Shown: piece by piece, positions 1-7,045 of the stretch
Layout: the number at the start of each line of letters is the position of its first letter
Numbering within the stretch: position 1 is the first letter of the stretch
NCBI GenBank assembly: GCA_001437625.1
Contig: LIAL01000015.1
Span: 1-17,807, forward strand
DNA from: Nitrosopumilus sp. BACL13 MAG-121220-bin23
Lineage (GTDB): Archaea > Thermoproteota > Nitrososphaeria > Nitrososphaerales > Nitrosopumilaceae
DNA length: 17,807 nt
Direction of reading: 5' to 3'
Notes under the pieces: generated by a model
The model's input: only the letters and a program-made list of their open reading frames with translations
Databases searched by the model: none
What the model was told of the DNA's origin: nothing
Program-made: the position numbers and the translations under genes

Positions 1-20
1 ATATTATAAAATTAAATTTC

Positions 21-2156
21 CTAAGGAAGAGAATCAGGGCAACCGTCTAGATCATTATATTTATTCCAGGTTTCAGGCTCAAAAATACACGAATCTAGTT
101 CATCTATGTATCCATCACCATCTGAATCAGTTATCGGTACAATAGTGGATTCTGCACCAATAACATCAAAACATCCATCAGTATCGGCAAATCCATTATA
201 ATTTTCAGATTCATCAAGACATTGATCCCACCTATCATCAACACCGTCATTATCATTGTCAAAGGGTTGATATTTTGTAATAGTGTTATCAGAAATAACA
301 TCAGGGCAACCGTCTGTATCTTCAAATTGATTGTAAGTTTCTTGTAGATATTTACAATTGTCTAATTCATCAATAATTCCATCAAAATCAGCATCAGATA
401 AAGAACTAGTAGGAACTACATCAGGGCAACCGTCTGTATCAAAATATCCATTGTATCTTTCAGCAAGATTAGGACATAAGTCTACAGAATCAGCAATAAA
501 ATCATCATCAGAGTCAATGAAAGAAGGTGTACCAGAGGTTGAAAAACCAATGACATCAGGGCAACCGTCTGTATCGGCAAATCCATTATAATTTTCAGAT
601 TCATTAAGACATTGATCCCACCTATCATCAACACCGTCATTGTCATTGTCAGGTAATGAATAAGAAAATAGTTCTATAGTATCAACAGAATCAGGGCAAC
701 CGTCTGTATCTTCAAAGTTGTTGTAAGTTTCAGAAACTAGTGGGCATAAATCTACTGCATTAGAAATTCCATCTTGATCAAAATCACTTAGAATTGGATC
801 ATCAGGGCAACCGTCTTCGTCTAAAAAGCGATTATAATTTTCAGCAACATTTGGACAATTATCTAAATTATCTATAATTCCATCATTATCAGAATCTGCA
901 GCATATCTTTGGTCATAAATTAAATCAGGGCAACCGTCTTCGTCTTCAAAGTTGTTGTAAGTTTCTTTGGCATATTTACAACCATCAAATACATCTAAAA
1001 CTCCATCATAGTCAGAATCAGTTTGAGATATAAAGTCAGGGCAACCGTCTTCGTCTTCAAAGTTGTTGTAAGTTTCAGGTAAGCTTAAACAATTATCCAA
1101 ATTATCCATAATGCCATCATGATCAGAATCATAAATGGTATTTTTAGTAATTACCTCATCAGGGCAACCGTCTGTATCTTCAAAGTTGTTGTAAGTTTCA
1201 GAAACTAATGGGCAATTATCAACACTGTCTAAAATCAAATCATGATCAAAATCAAAATCAGAAAGATAGTCAGGGCAACCGTCTGTATCTTCAAAGTTGT
1301 TGTAAGTTTCAGGTAAGGTTAAACAATTATCAATTTTATCAAGAATACCATCAGAATCATAATCATGCATTAAATTATTTATGAATAAATCAGTAGAAGG
1401 CGTATCAGGGCAACCGTCTAGATCTTGATAATTATTGAAAGTTTCTTTTTCATACATACAAAAATCAATAGTGTCTCGAATACCATCAGAGTCAGAATCA
1501 AGGGATTCTACAAATGGAGACATATCTGGGCAACCGTCTTCGTCTTCAAAGTTGTTGTAACGTTCACGCTCATTAATGCAATTATCATCAACATCTAAAA
1601 TTCCATCATAATCAGAATCATAATTTACTACTTCATCGGGGCAACCGTCATAATCTGCAAAACCATTCCAAGTTTCAATAGTAGTCGGACATAAATCTAA
1701 AAAGTCTTGAACACCGTCATTATCAGAATCCATTGCAAGTATATCTGGGCAACCGTCTTCGTCTTGATAACCATTGTAAGTTTCAGAAACTAATGGACAG
1801 TGATCTTTTAAATCTGGAATAGAATCATTGTCTTGATCAAAAATTAATTCTGTTGAAATATCATCTGGGCAACCGTCTTCGTCTTGATAACCATTAAAAT
1901 TTTCCTGACTTGTGATACATTGATCTACATCATCAGCAATAGTATCAAAATCAGAATCACGTGGATTCACAGTTTTAGATGGGCAACCGTCAATATCTCC
2001 AAAATAATCTTCTTGTAAACGAGGACAACTATCAACATCATCTAAAACCCCATCATTATCAATATCAATACCAGATGCAGCTAAAATAGGAGAAATAGGA
2101 ATACTTAGTGTAGAACCAAGTAAAAACAAAAATATAATCACATATTTGACTTTCAA
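21..2156 (-). CDS. Secreted protein of 17 thrombospondin type 3-like Ca-binding repeats
   Basis: The 711-residue product starts with a signal peptide (basic MKVK, then a hydrophobic stretch to about residue 27, ending in ILAAS). The rest is 17 tandem units of 36-45 residues. Each has an acidic D-x-D-x-D-G-x-x-D-x-x-D-x-C half, a linker with E-T-Y-N-N-F-like residues, and a D-x-D-G-C-P-D closing half. The Asp pattern is that of the thrombospondin type 3/EF-hand-like calcium loop, and the two Cys per unit are probably disulfide-bonded outside the cell. There is no C-terminal membrane segment or sorting signal; it stops just after the last repeat. The start is a TTG, chosen because it gives a complete signal peptide. 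A TATA-like box lies 27 bases upstream. Calcium binding and surface/adhesive or matrix function are inferences from the repeat family; substrate and partner are unknown. Unit 16 has DGCFD instead of DGCPD. Confidence 0.9.
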   Translation of the reverse strand: MKVKYVIIFLFLLGSTLSIPISPILAASGIDIDNDGVLDDVDSCPRLQEDYFGDIDGCPSKTVNPRDSDFDTIADDVDQCITSQENFNGYQDEDGCPDDISTELIFDQDNDSIPDLKDHCPLVSETYNGYQDEDGCPDILAMDSDNDGVQDFLDLCPTTIETWNGFADYDGCPDEVVNYDSDYDGILDVDDNCINERERYNNFEDEDGCPDMSPFVESLDSDSDGIRDTIDFCMYEKETFNNYQDLDGCPDTPSTDLFINNLMHDYDSDGILDKIDNCLTLPETYNNFEDTDGCPDYLSDFDFDHDLILDSVDNCPLVSETYNNFEDTDGCPDEVITKNTIYDSDHDGIMDNLDNCLSLPETYNNFEDEDGCPDFISQTDSDYDGVLDVFDGCKYAKETYNNFEDEDGCPDLIYDQRYAADSDNDGIIDNLDNCPNVAENYNRFLDEDGCPDDPILSDFDQDGISNAVDLCPLVSETYNNFEDTDGCPDSVDTIELFSYSLPDNDNDGVDDRWDQCLNESENYNGFADTDGCPDVIGFSTSGTPSFIDSDDDFIADSVDLCPNLAERYNGYFDTDGCPDVVPTSSLSDADFDGIIDELDNCKYLQETYNQFEDTDGCPDVISDNTITKYQPFDNDNDGVDDRWDQCLDESENYNGFADTDGCFDVIGAESTIVPITDSDGDGYIDELDSCIFEPETWNKYNDLDGCPDSLP
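37..1991 (-). repeat. 17-unit in-frame tandem repeat array with invariant GACGGTTGCCC core
   Basis: Sixteen exact copies of gggcaaccgtc (minus strand GACGGTTGCCC, coding for Asp-Gly-Cys-Pro) start at 37, 304, 424, 559, 694, 805, 928, 1039, 1162, 1273, 1408, 1528, 1639, 1747, 1867 and 1981. Their spacings are multiples of three, mostly 108-135 bases, so the array is translated throughout. One unit (around 169-180) lacks the core. Flanking parts of the units differ much more than the core does. Confidence 0.92.
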
Positions 2157-2182
2157 TTTATGATTTATTTCAGTAATTCCAG

Positions 2183-2190
2183 TTATTAAA
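2183..2190 (-). promoter_or_regulatory. TATA-like box of the repeat-protein gene
   Basis: The minus strand reads TTTAATAA, 27 bases upstream of the TTG start at 2156. This distance is typical of an archaeal promoter giving a leaderless or nearly leaderless transcript. It is judged by eye only. Confidence 0.4.
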
Positions 2191-2250
2191 TTACACTTTA
2201 ATTTTGATCAATTAATCCAAATTTTTTAGAATAAATGGGAATCTAGATGA

Positions 2251-2258
2251 ATTTAAGT
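2251..2258 (+). promoter_or_regulatory. TATA-like box of taw1
   Basis: ATTTAAGT ends 24 bases before the ATG at 2282, and no Shine-Dalgarno sequence is visible before that ATG. This fits leaderless transcription. The assignment is by position and composition only. Confidence 0.4.
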
Positions 2259-2281
2259 AAAGTAAATTCAAGTTTCAATGT

Positions 2282-3313
2282 ATGAGTTGTTCTGGAGAAA
2301 TTGTTGATAATGATGATGATAATTTAATCCAAATTAGACCAAGCATAGTGGCTCAACTAAAAAAAGCAAAGTATGGAGTAGCAGATCACTCAACAGTAGA
2401 ATTATGTCATTGGACCAAAAAATCATTTAAACATGAAGGCAGTTGCTATAAGCATAAATTTTATGGAATTTCAACTCATCAATGTATGGAGTTTTCTCCA
2501 GCAGGAATGTATTGTGAAAATCGTTGCGTGTATTGTTGGAGACCAATGGAATTTTACGATTCAATGAAGATGGAACCAGAAAAAGTTGCAGAACCTGAAC
2601 AAATTATGACAAAATTAATGGCAGAAAGGAAAAAATTAATCGACGGATTTTATGGAGATTCAAGAAATGATAAACAACGATTAGATGAATCATTATTACC
2701 AAGTCATTATGCAATTTCACTTTCAGGTGAACCTACAATGTATCCAAAACTACCAGAACTAATTAAATATCTAAAAACACTTGAAGCAACAAAATCAATT
2801 TTCCTTGTAACAAACGGACAAGAACCAGATATGATTCAAAAATTACAAGATGAAGATGCATTACCTACACAACTGTATCTATCAACTAATGCTGCAGATT
2901 ATGAATCATTTTTAAAAATAAACAAACCAAAATATGATGATTCATGGGAAAGATGGAATAGAACACTAGACATGCTAAAACATTTGGATACAAGAACAGT
3001 TCTACGAATTACATTGATTAGAAATTATAATGATCAAAAAGAAATGATACCAGCATTTGCAGAGATGTTTAGAAAAGCTAGTCCACATTTTATTGAAATT
3101 AAATCTTACATGCACATTGGACGTTCAACTAATAGATTAGAACATGAAAATATGTTAGAAATGTCAGAGGTAAAAAAATTTAGTGAACAAATAGCAAAAG
3201 AAAGTAAAATATTTTCAATTATGGATGAAAGTCTTGTTTCAAGAATATCAGTTTTACAAAATAATGAAAGATTTATTGATCGCTATATTCCTACTTATTC
3301 AAATACCAACTAG
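2282..3313 (+). CDS. taw1: 4-demethylwyosine synthase (Taw1/TYW1), radical SAM
   Basis: This enzyme makes the tricyclic core of wyosine bases at position 37 of tRNA-Phe by condensing N1-methylguanosine with carbons from pyruvate, using S-adenosylmethionine and two iron-sulfur clusters. The radical SAM motif is C78-x3-C82-x2-C85 (MYCENRCVYCW). Ahead of it lie C42, C55 and C68, spaced 13 residues apart, as in archaeal Taw1, where the equivalent cysteines bind the second [4Fe-4S] cluster. SLSGEPTMYP follows, as in the SAM-binding region. At 343 residues it has the archaeal length and lacks the N-terminal flavodoxin domain of eukaryotic TYW1. Its 3' end overlaps the convergent pyrophosphatase gene by 23 bases. 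The ATG is supported by a TATA-like box at 2251-2258. Confidence 0.95.
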   Translation: MSCSGEIVDNDDDNLIQIRPSIVAQLKKAKYGVADHSTVELCHWTKKSFKHEGSCYKHKFYGISTHQCMEFSPAGMYCENRCVYCWRPMEFYDSMKMEPEKVAEPEQIMTKLMAERKKLIDGFYGDSRNDKQRLDESLLPSHYAISLSGEPTMYPKLPELIKYLKTLEATKSIFLVTNGQEPDMIQKLQDEDALPTQLYLSTNAADYESFLKINKPKYDDSWERWNRTLDMLKHLDTRTVLRITLIRNYNDQKEMIPAFAEMFRKASPHFIEIKSYMHIGRSTNRLEHENMLEMSEVKKFSEQIAKESKIFSIMDESLVSRISVLQNNERFIDRYIPTYSNTN

Positions 3314-3839
3314 AAAATTTTTTTAATGCTTTGTATCTGTGTGAAAGATTATTTTTATCAATTAATTCAGCAAAAGTTTTCTTTGTGTTTTTTGGAATAA
3401 AAATAGGATCATAACCCCAACCTGTTCCTTTTTCAGATTTAGATATACAGCCATCAAGTTTTCCCTCAAAAGATTCTAAATTTTTTTGATCACAGTAGGT
3501 AATATTTGAAATAAATTTTGCATCTCTATTTTTTTTTAATAAATCAAGTATCCCTTGATTTCCAATAGTCTTATACACGTAAGAAGAGTAAGGACCAGGA
3601 AATCCATCTAGATAATCAATGTAAAGTCCATCATCCTCAATAATCAAAGGTTTTTTACATTTTGAAAATGCATTCTGTGCCTTCTTTAATGCAATTTCTT
3701 TAAGGGAATTTGATTGAATTTCTTCTAAATTTAATTTAAAAAATTGAATAGATATATCAAAAGAATCCAATATTACTTTAGCCTCTTTAAATTTATGAAT
3801 ATTTGAAGATACAAAAAGTAAATTAGACAACTTCCGCAT
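3291..3839 (-). CDS. rdgB: XTP/dITP pyrophosphatase (RdgB/HAM1 family)
   Basis: A house-cleaning enzyme that hydrolyses non-canonical purine nucleoside triphosphates (ITP, dITP, XTP) to monophosphates, keeping deaminated purines out of nucleic acids. Family marks in the 182 residues are the N-terminal SSNIHKFKE substrate-binding segment, the EDDGLYID metal/catalytic segment followed by GFPGPYSS, and the C-terminal GWGYDPIF motif ahead of KKTFAEL. In most homologues the EDDG motif reads EDSG or EDTG, so the Asp here is a small departure. An in-frame TTG at 3857 would add six residues, but the ATG at 3839 fits the family start and leaves a 17-base overlap with the end of bud32, suggesting translational coupling. 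The 3' end runs into the convergent taw1 gene. Confidence 0.92.
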   Translation of the reverse strand: MRKLSNLLFVSSNIHKFKEAKVILDSFDISIQFFKLNLEEIQSNSLKEIALKKAQNAFSKCKKPLIIEDDGLYIDYLDGFPGPYSSYVYKTIGNQGILDLLKKNRDAKFISNITYCDQKNLESFEGKLDGCISKSEKGTGWGYDPIFIPKNTKKTFAELIDKNNLSHRYKALKKFSSWYLNK

Positions 3840-4449
3840 ACCTGCCACGACTTTCAATATCTGAAACTAGTTTTACAATTTTAGTTTGATATGTGACACC
3901 AACAACGGATTTGTATCCGGCTAGAAAATTTTTCCAACAAGATTGCATTATTTTTGCATGTGCACTGTTAAGAATTTCTTTTATTAACCGTAAATCAACT
4001 GCATGATCCTCAGGTTTTATTGTATTTTGAGAAAGTCCAAAATCAATCATGTAAATAATATTTTTAAATAAAATAAAATTAGACGTTGTTAAATCTCCAT
4101 GCATGACTCCATTTTTATGTAATAATCCAACCAATTTTCCGATTTCTTTAGAGGATTGAACAATTTTTAATTCAGATAAATCATGTACAGGTTTTCCAGG
4201 AATTTCTTGCATTACAATCATAGTTTTCTCTAAATCAACAAAATAAACAAGGGGTGAAGGAATTCCAAAAGATTTTACTTGTGAAAGTATTTGTGATTCT
4301 TTAATTGTTCTTTGTTTACGTATTTTTGAATCAAGTGATGCATTTCTATAATTTTTAATTTTCCGAATTTTAAAAATAGATTTATAATTTTTCCATACAC
4401 CCGTGTAAATATCAGCCTCAGCACCTTTTTTAATTAATTTCACTAACAT
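3823..4449 (-). CDS. bud32: KEOPS complex kinase/ATPase Bud32
   Basis: A small atypical protein kinase/ATPase of the KEOPS complex, which with Kae1 transfers the threonylcarbamoyl group to A37 of ANN-decoding tRNAs (t6A). Numbering from the ATG at 4449 (208 residues), the short N-lobe begins with KLIKKGAEADIY. The catalytic loop is HGDLTTSN with H117 and D119, and the metal-binding DFG has D136. Minimal size and the HGDLTTSN signature separate it from RIO kinases. A TTG at 4458 would add three residues; the ATG is preferred because archaeal Bud32 usually starts just before the KKGAEA motif. It is a stand-alone gene, whereas some archaea fuse it to Kae1. It overlaps rdgB downstream by 17 bases, and its start lies only 31 bases from the divergent gene at 4481. 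Confidence 0.94.
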   Translation of the reverse strand: MLVKLIKKGAEADIYTGVWKNYKSIFKIRKIKNYRNASLDSKIRKQRTIKESQILSQVKSFGIPSPLVYFVDLEKTMIVMQEIPGKPVHDLSELKIVQSSKEIGKLVGLLHKNGVMHGDLTTSNFILFKNIIYMIDFGLSQNTIKPEDHAVDLRLIKEILNSAHAKIMQSCWKNFLAGYKSVVGVTYQTKIVKLVSDIESRGRYAEVV

Positions 4450-4456
4450 TATATCC
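4449..4456 (+). promoter_or_regulatory. TATA-like box of the GRAM-like gene, overlapping the bud32 start
   Basis: TTATATCC lies 25 bases upstream of the ATG at 4481 and touches the bud32 start codon on the other strand. The whole gap between the two start codons is 31 bases, so the divergent promoters must overlap each other or the coding regions. The assignment is by position and composition. Confidence 0.35.
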
Positions 4457-4480
4457 AAAAGAATTCAATAAAAATTAATC

Positions 4481-4807
4481 ATGGAAGACGGAGAGAAAAG
4501 AGTCAAACAAGAAGATTGTAATGAAGATAATTTAGGTCCAGGCATTTTAACATTAACAAATAAAAGATTAGCATTTGATAAAACAAAATCAAGAATAATG
4601 GACTTTACAAAACGTATGGGAGAAACAGTATTGGATATTCCATTAGAAGACGTGACTAAAAGTTGGAAAGAAGGATTATTCATAAAAAAAGTATGTTTTA
4701 CAGCAAAAATTAACGAAGTTGAACAGACATACAAATTTGGAGTTTTCAATACAAAAGGCTGGCTAAAAAGTATCGAGCAAGCCATAAAAGAAAAAGAAAC
4801 TCAATAA
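4481..4807 (+). CDS. Small GRAM/PH-like domain protein
   Basis: A 108-residue soluble protein with no signal peptide or membrane segment. After an acidic, charged N-terminus, the segment GPGILTLTNKRLAFD (about residues 25-39) is the classic start of GRAM and bacterial PH-like domains. It is followed by alternating beta strands (ETVLDIPLEDV, FIKKVCFTAKI, YKFGVF) and a C-terminal helix containing a Trp (GWLKSIEQAI), the full order of a PH-superfold. GRAM/PH domains bind lipids or protein partners; nothing here shows which. The gene sits between bud32 and kae1 but on the opposite strand, starting 31 bases from bud32 and overlapping the kae1 end by 7 bases. The antisense frame over the same bases shows no recognisable protein. 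Fold assignment is by eye. Confidence 0.8.
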   Translation: MEDGEKRVKQEDCNEDNLGPGILTLTNKRLAFDKTKSRIMDFTKRMGETVLDIPLEDVTKSWKEGLFIKKVCFTAKINEVEQTYKFGVFNTKGWLKSIEQAIKEKETQ

Positions 4808-5784
4808 TCTACTTTAACTGAATCTAATCTCCAAGATTGAGTCACAAATGTATCTTTTAATAAAACACCTTCTTTAACTTGTGATTCTAAAAGTCCGGTC
4901 CAACATATTTGACTACCACAATCTCCAGCATATTGTAATGGCACAACAAAGAATTTGCAACCATGTCTTTTACATACATCTTTGAGCATTGCAGATAATC
5001 TTTTGTTAGCTGCAACACCACCAACAACCATTAATTCTTTTTTAGATGTAAATGATAAAGCACGTTCTACAGTTTCACTAATCATTGCAAAAGCAGTTTC
5101 CTGAAGGGAAAAACATGCATCAATTTTACTTTTTTGAGAAACAGATTTTGTTGCAGATAATAATCCAGAGAAAGAAACATCATTTCCTTTTACAGAATAA
5201 GGCAATGAAACATAATTAGAAGAAGTGGATGCTAACTCTTCAATATTTTTTCCACAGGGTGATGCAAATCCAAGGGATCTACCAAATTGATCAAGTAATT
5301 GACCTAATGTAATATCTAATGTTTCACCAAAAACTCTCCACTGCTTGTCAAGAAATGAAAGAAGCATAGTATGTCCACCAGAAACTAAAAGGACCAAAGG
5401 ATCGCGTGCACCAGTAAGTAATTTTCCTAATTCAATATGACCAATAGCATGATTTACAGGATAAATTGGAATTTTATAAAATGAAGAAAGAGATCTTGCA
5501 ACTACAGCACCTACACGAAGACAAGGTCCCAATCCAGGACCAGCAGCATATGAAATTATGTCTAAATCCCGAATAGAAACATCGGCTTCTTTGAGACATT
5601 CAGATAAAACAATTGGGCTATTTTCAATATGATGTCTAGATGCTTCACGTGGATGAATCCCCTGTCCAGCCTCAGGACGAAAAATTTTTCTAATATCAGA
5701 AAGAATTTTACCTTTTTTACCTTTTTTTTCAATTACGGCACAAGAAAATGTATGAGCAGTACTCTCAATTCCTAAGCCTATCAT
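4801..5784 (-). CDS. kae1: KEOPS complex tRNA threonylcarbamoyltransferase Kae1
   Basis: The catalytic subunit of KEOPS (Kae1/TsaD/OSGEP family), transferring threonylcarbamoyl from threonylcarbamoyl-AMP to A37 of tRNA to make t6A. In its 327 residues the ASKHA-fold marks are the N-terminal GIESTAHTFS, GIHPREASRHH around residue 43, AAGPGLGPCLRVG around 80-92, the metal-ligand pair H112 and H116 in NHAIGH, the nucleotide-binding LVSGGH, a second glycine stretch VVGGVAANKR, and the late Asp in AGDCGSQ. In most homologues that last motif is GDNG, so the Cys after Asp is a departure. It is not fused to Bud32. It starts one base after the upstream GTPase stop, with AGGGG as a likely ribosome binding site, so the two are one operon. 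Confidence 0.96.
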   Translation of the reverse strand: MIGLGIESTAHTFSCAVIEKKGKKGKILSDIRKIFRPEAGQGIHPREASRHHIENSPIVLSECLKEADVSIRDLDIISYAAGPGLGPCLRVGAVVARSLSSFYKIPIYPVNHAIGHIELGKLLTGARDPLVLLVSGGHTMLLSFLDKQWRVFGETLDITLGQLLDQFGRSLGFASPCGKNIEELASTSSNYVSLPYSVKGNDVSFSGLLSATKSVSQKSKIDACFSLQETAFAMISETVERALSFTSKKELMVVGGVAANKRLSAMLKDVCKRHGCKFFVVPLQYAGDCGSQICWTGLLESQVKEGVLLKDTFVTQSWRLDSVKVDY

Positions 5785-5785
5785 A

Positions 5786-6973
5786 TTATCCCCTACTTAA
5801 TGTAGATACAATTTTGATTACGTCACCGTGTTTTAATTTTTGATCACCACTAATTCTTTGTTTAGTTTTACAATCTATTGCATGCAAAAATCCTTTTGCA
5901 ATATCAGCATGAATTAAAGCTGCCAAATCTTTGGCAGTAGAATCTTGAGGTATTAATTTTGCATCAGGTAAAATTACACCATCTTTGTTAGTTAGTTTAG
6001 ATTCATCCTCTACAGGGTACACAGCAATTAAATTTAATGAATCAAACACTGCAGTGTTTAGAATTTTTTGAATTCCAGTTGAAGGAATTTTAGAAAAAAT
6101 TGTTTTAACTAAATCAAGTGCTTTTTGTTGTGGTGCTGGAAGTTCTTTTTCTTCATTAATTTTAAATCCATCATCACCAGAAGTGTAATTTATTATTCCA
6201 GCTTTTGTAGCTTTTCGTAAAAGTAATTCTGTTTCAGCACTACATGGAATTACCACACCTGAAATTTTTTTAAGAATATCAAGATCTTTACACAAATCGG
6301 CTTTATTTGCAGCAATGATCATTGGCTTGGTATTTTGTCTCAACTCTTTAACAAAATTCTCAATATCAGAATCAATCCATTCTTTAGGATTTTTAGCGAT
6401 GAGACCTTGTTTTTGCAATACTGATTGAACTTCATGTTCCTTAATTCCCAATCCACTGAATCTTTTTGCAATCCCATCAGTTAGTTTTGCTCTTTTTTGA
6501 TCTACTTCACGGGTTACCTTATCCCATTCTCTTTTAAGAATATCAATAAACCATTGATCAAATTCATCTTGAACAAATGCAACATCTTCTAAAGGATCAT
6601 GTGTTCCAAGCGGTATAGGCTGTCCTTGAATATCAGTAGTACCTGCAATATCAACAACATGAACTAAAATTTCAGCTTGCCTTGCATCATCAAGAAATTG
6701 ATTTCCTAATCCCTTTCCCTCATGTGCACCAGGAACTAAACCAGCAACATCAATTAATTTTACTGGAATTAATCTAGTACCATTAACACATAATGGATTT
6801 TCATGTTTAACATCAAAATGCTTACAAGCACAATCAGATTGAACAAACGCCATACCAATATTTGGTTCAATTGTTGTAAAAGGAAAGTTACCAGAGGCAA
6901 CAATAGTTTCAGTTGCAGCAGAAAAAAATGTTGATTTTCCAACATTTGCTTTTCCAATTAATCCAATTTGCAA
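5786..6973 (-). CDS. ychF: YchF/OLA1-family GTPase with TGS domain
   Basis: A translation-associated P-loop NTPase of the Obg/HflX superfamily. The N-terminal G domain has GKANVGKST (G1), the DVAGLVPGAHEGKGLG switch region (G3) and NKAD (G4); Cys residues (CAC and a later Cys) follow the first strand region. The C-terminal part is a TGS domain ending in KHGDVIKI. Homologues bind ATP or GTP and associate with ribosomes or translation factors; which applies here is not visible. A TTG at 6982 would give three more residues. I choose the TTG at 6973 because the protein then begins MQIGLIGKANVGKS and a TATA-like box lies exactly 25 bases upstream (6998-7005). It is followed after one base by kae1. 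Confidence 0.93.
   Translation of the reverse strand: MQIGLIGKANVGKSTFFSAATETIVASGNFPFTTIEPNIGMAFVQSDCACKHFDVKHENPLCVNGTRLIPVKLIDVAGLVPGAHEGKGLGNQFLDDARQAEILVHVVDIAGTTDIQGQPIPLGTHDPLEDVAFVQDEFDQWFIDILKREWDKVTREVDQKRAKLTDGIAKRFSGLGIKEHEVQSVLQKQGLIAKNPKEWIDSDIENFVKELRQNTKPMIIAANKADLCKDLDILKKISGVVIPCSAETELLLRKATKAGIINYTSGDDGFKINEEKELPAPQQKALDLVKTIFSKIPSTGIQKILNTAVFDSLNLIAVYPVEDESKLTNKDGVILPDAKLIPQDSTAKDLAALIHADIAKGFLHAIDCKTKQRISGDQKLKHGDVIKIVSTLSRG
5790..5794 (-). promoter_or_regulatory. Ribosome binding site of kae1
   Basis: AGGGG on the minus strand lies within the last codons of the GTPase gene, 5 bases before the kae1 ATG at 5784. It supports translation of kae1 from a shared mRNA. Confidence 0.5.
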
Positions 6974-6997
6974 TACACACAAAAATCTAATTCTACT

Positions 6998-7005
6998 TAT
7001 TAGTA
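6998..7005 (-). promoter_or_regulatory. TATA-like box of the ychF-kae1 operon
   Basis: The minus strand reads ACTAATAA, 25 bases before the TTG at 6973. It is also used as evidence to prefer this start over the TTG at 6982. Confidence 0.35.
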
Positions 7006-7045
7006 TTGCAGAAATCGTTTAATCTAGTTATATGGATTTAAAATT

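Noticed and set aside
131..591. ORFs on either strand inside the repeat gene (131-325 minus, 358-591 plus)
   Set aside because: They are shadows of the repetitive coding sequence; their products are low-complexity and repeat with the same period.
37..1991. Regularly spaced identical short repeats looking like a CRISPR array
   Set aside because: Units are spaced in multiples of three inside one long open frame, the 'spacers' encode conserved protein repeats, the core is only 11 bases, and no cas genes are near.
4465..4785. 106-residue minus-strand ORF opposite the GRAM-like gene
   Set aside because: The plus-strand frame has a recognisable domain and well-placed start; the minus product has no family features and its start lies inside the kae1-side sequence without promoter.
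3823..5784. Kae1-Bud32 fusion broken by a frameshift
   Set aside because: Each gene has its own start and stop and full domain length, and an intact opposite-strand gene lies between them; separate genes are normal in many archaea.
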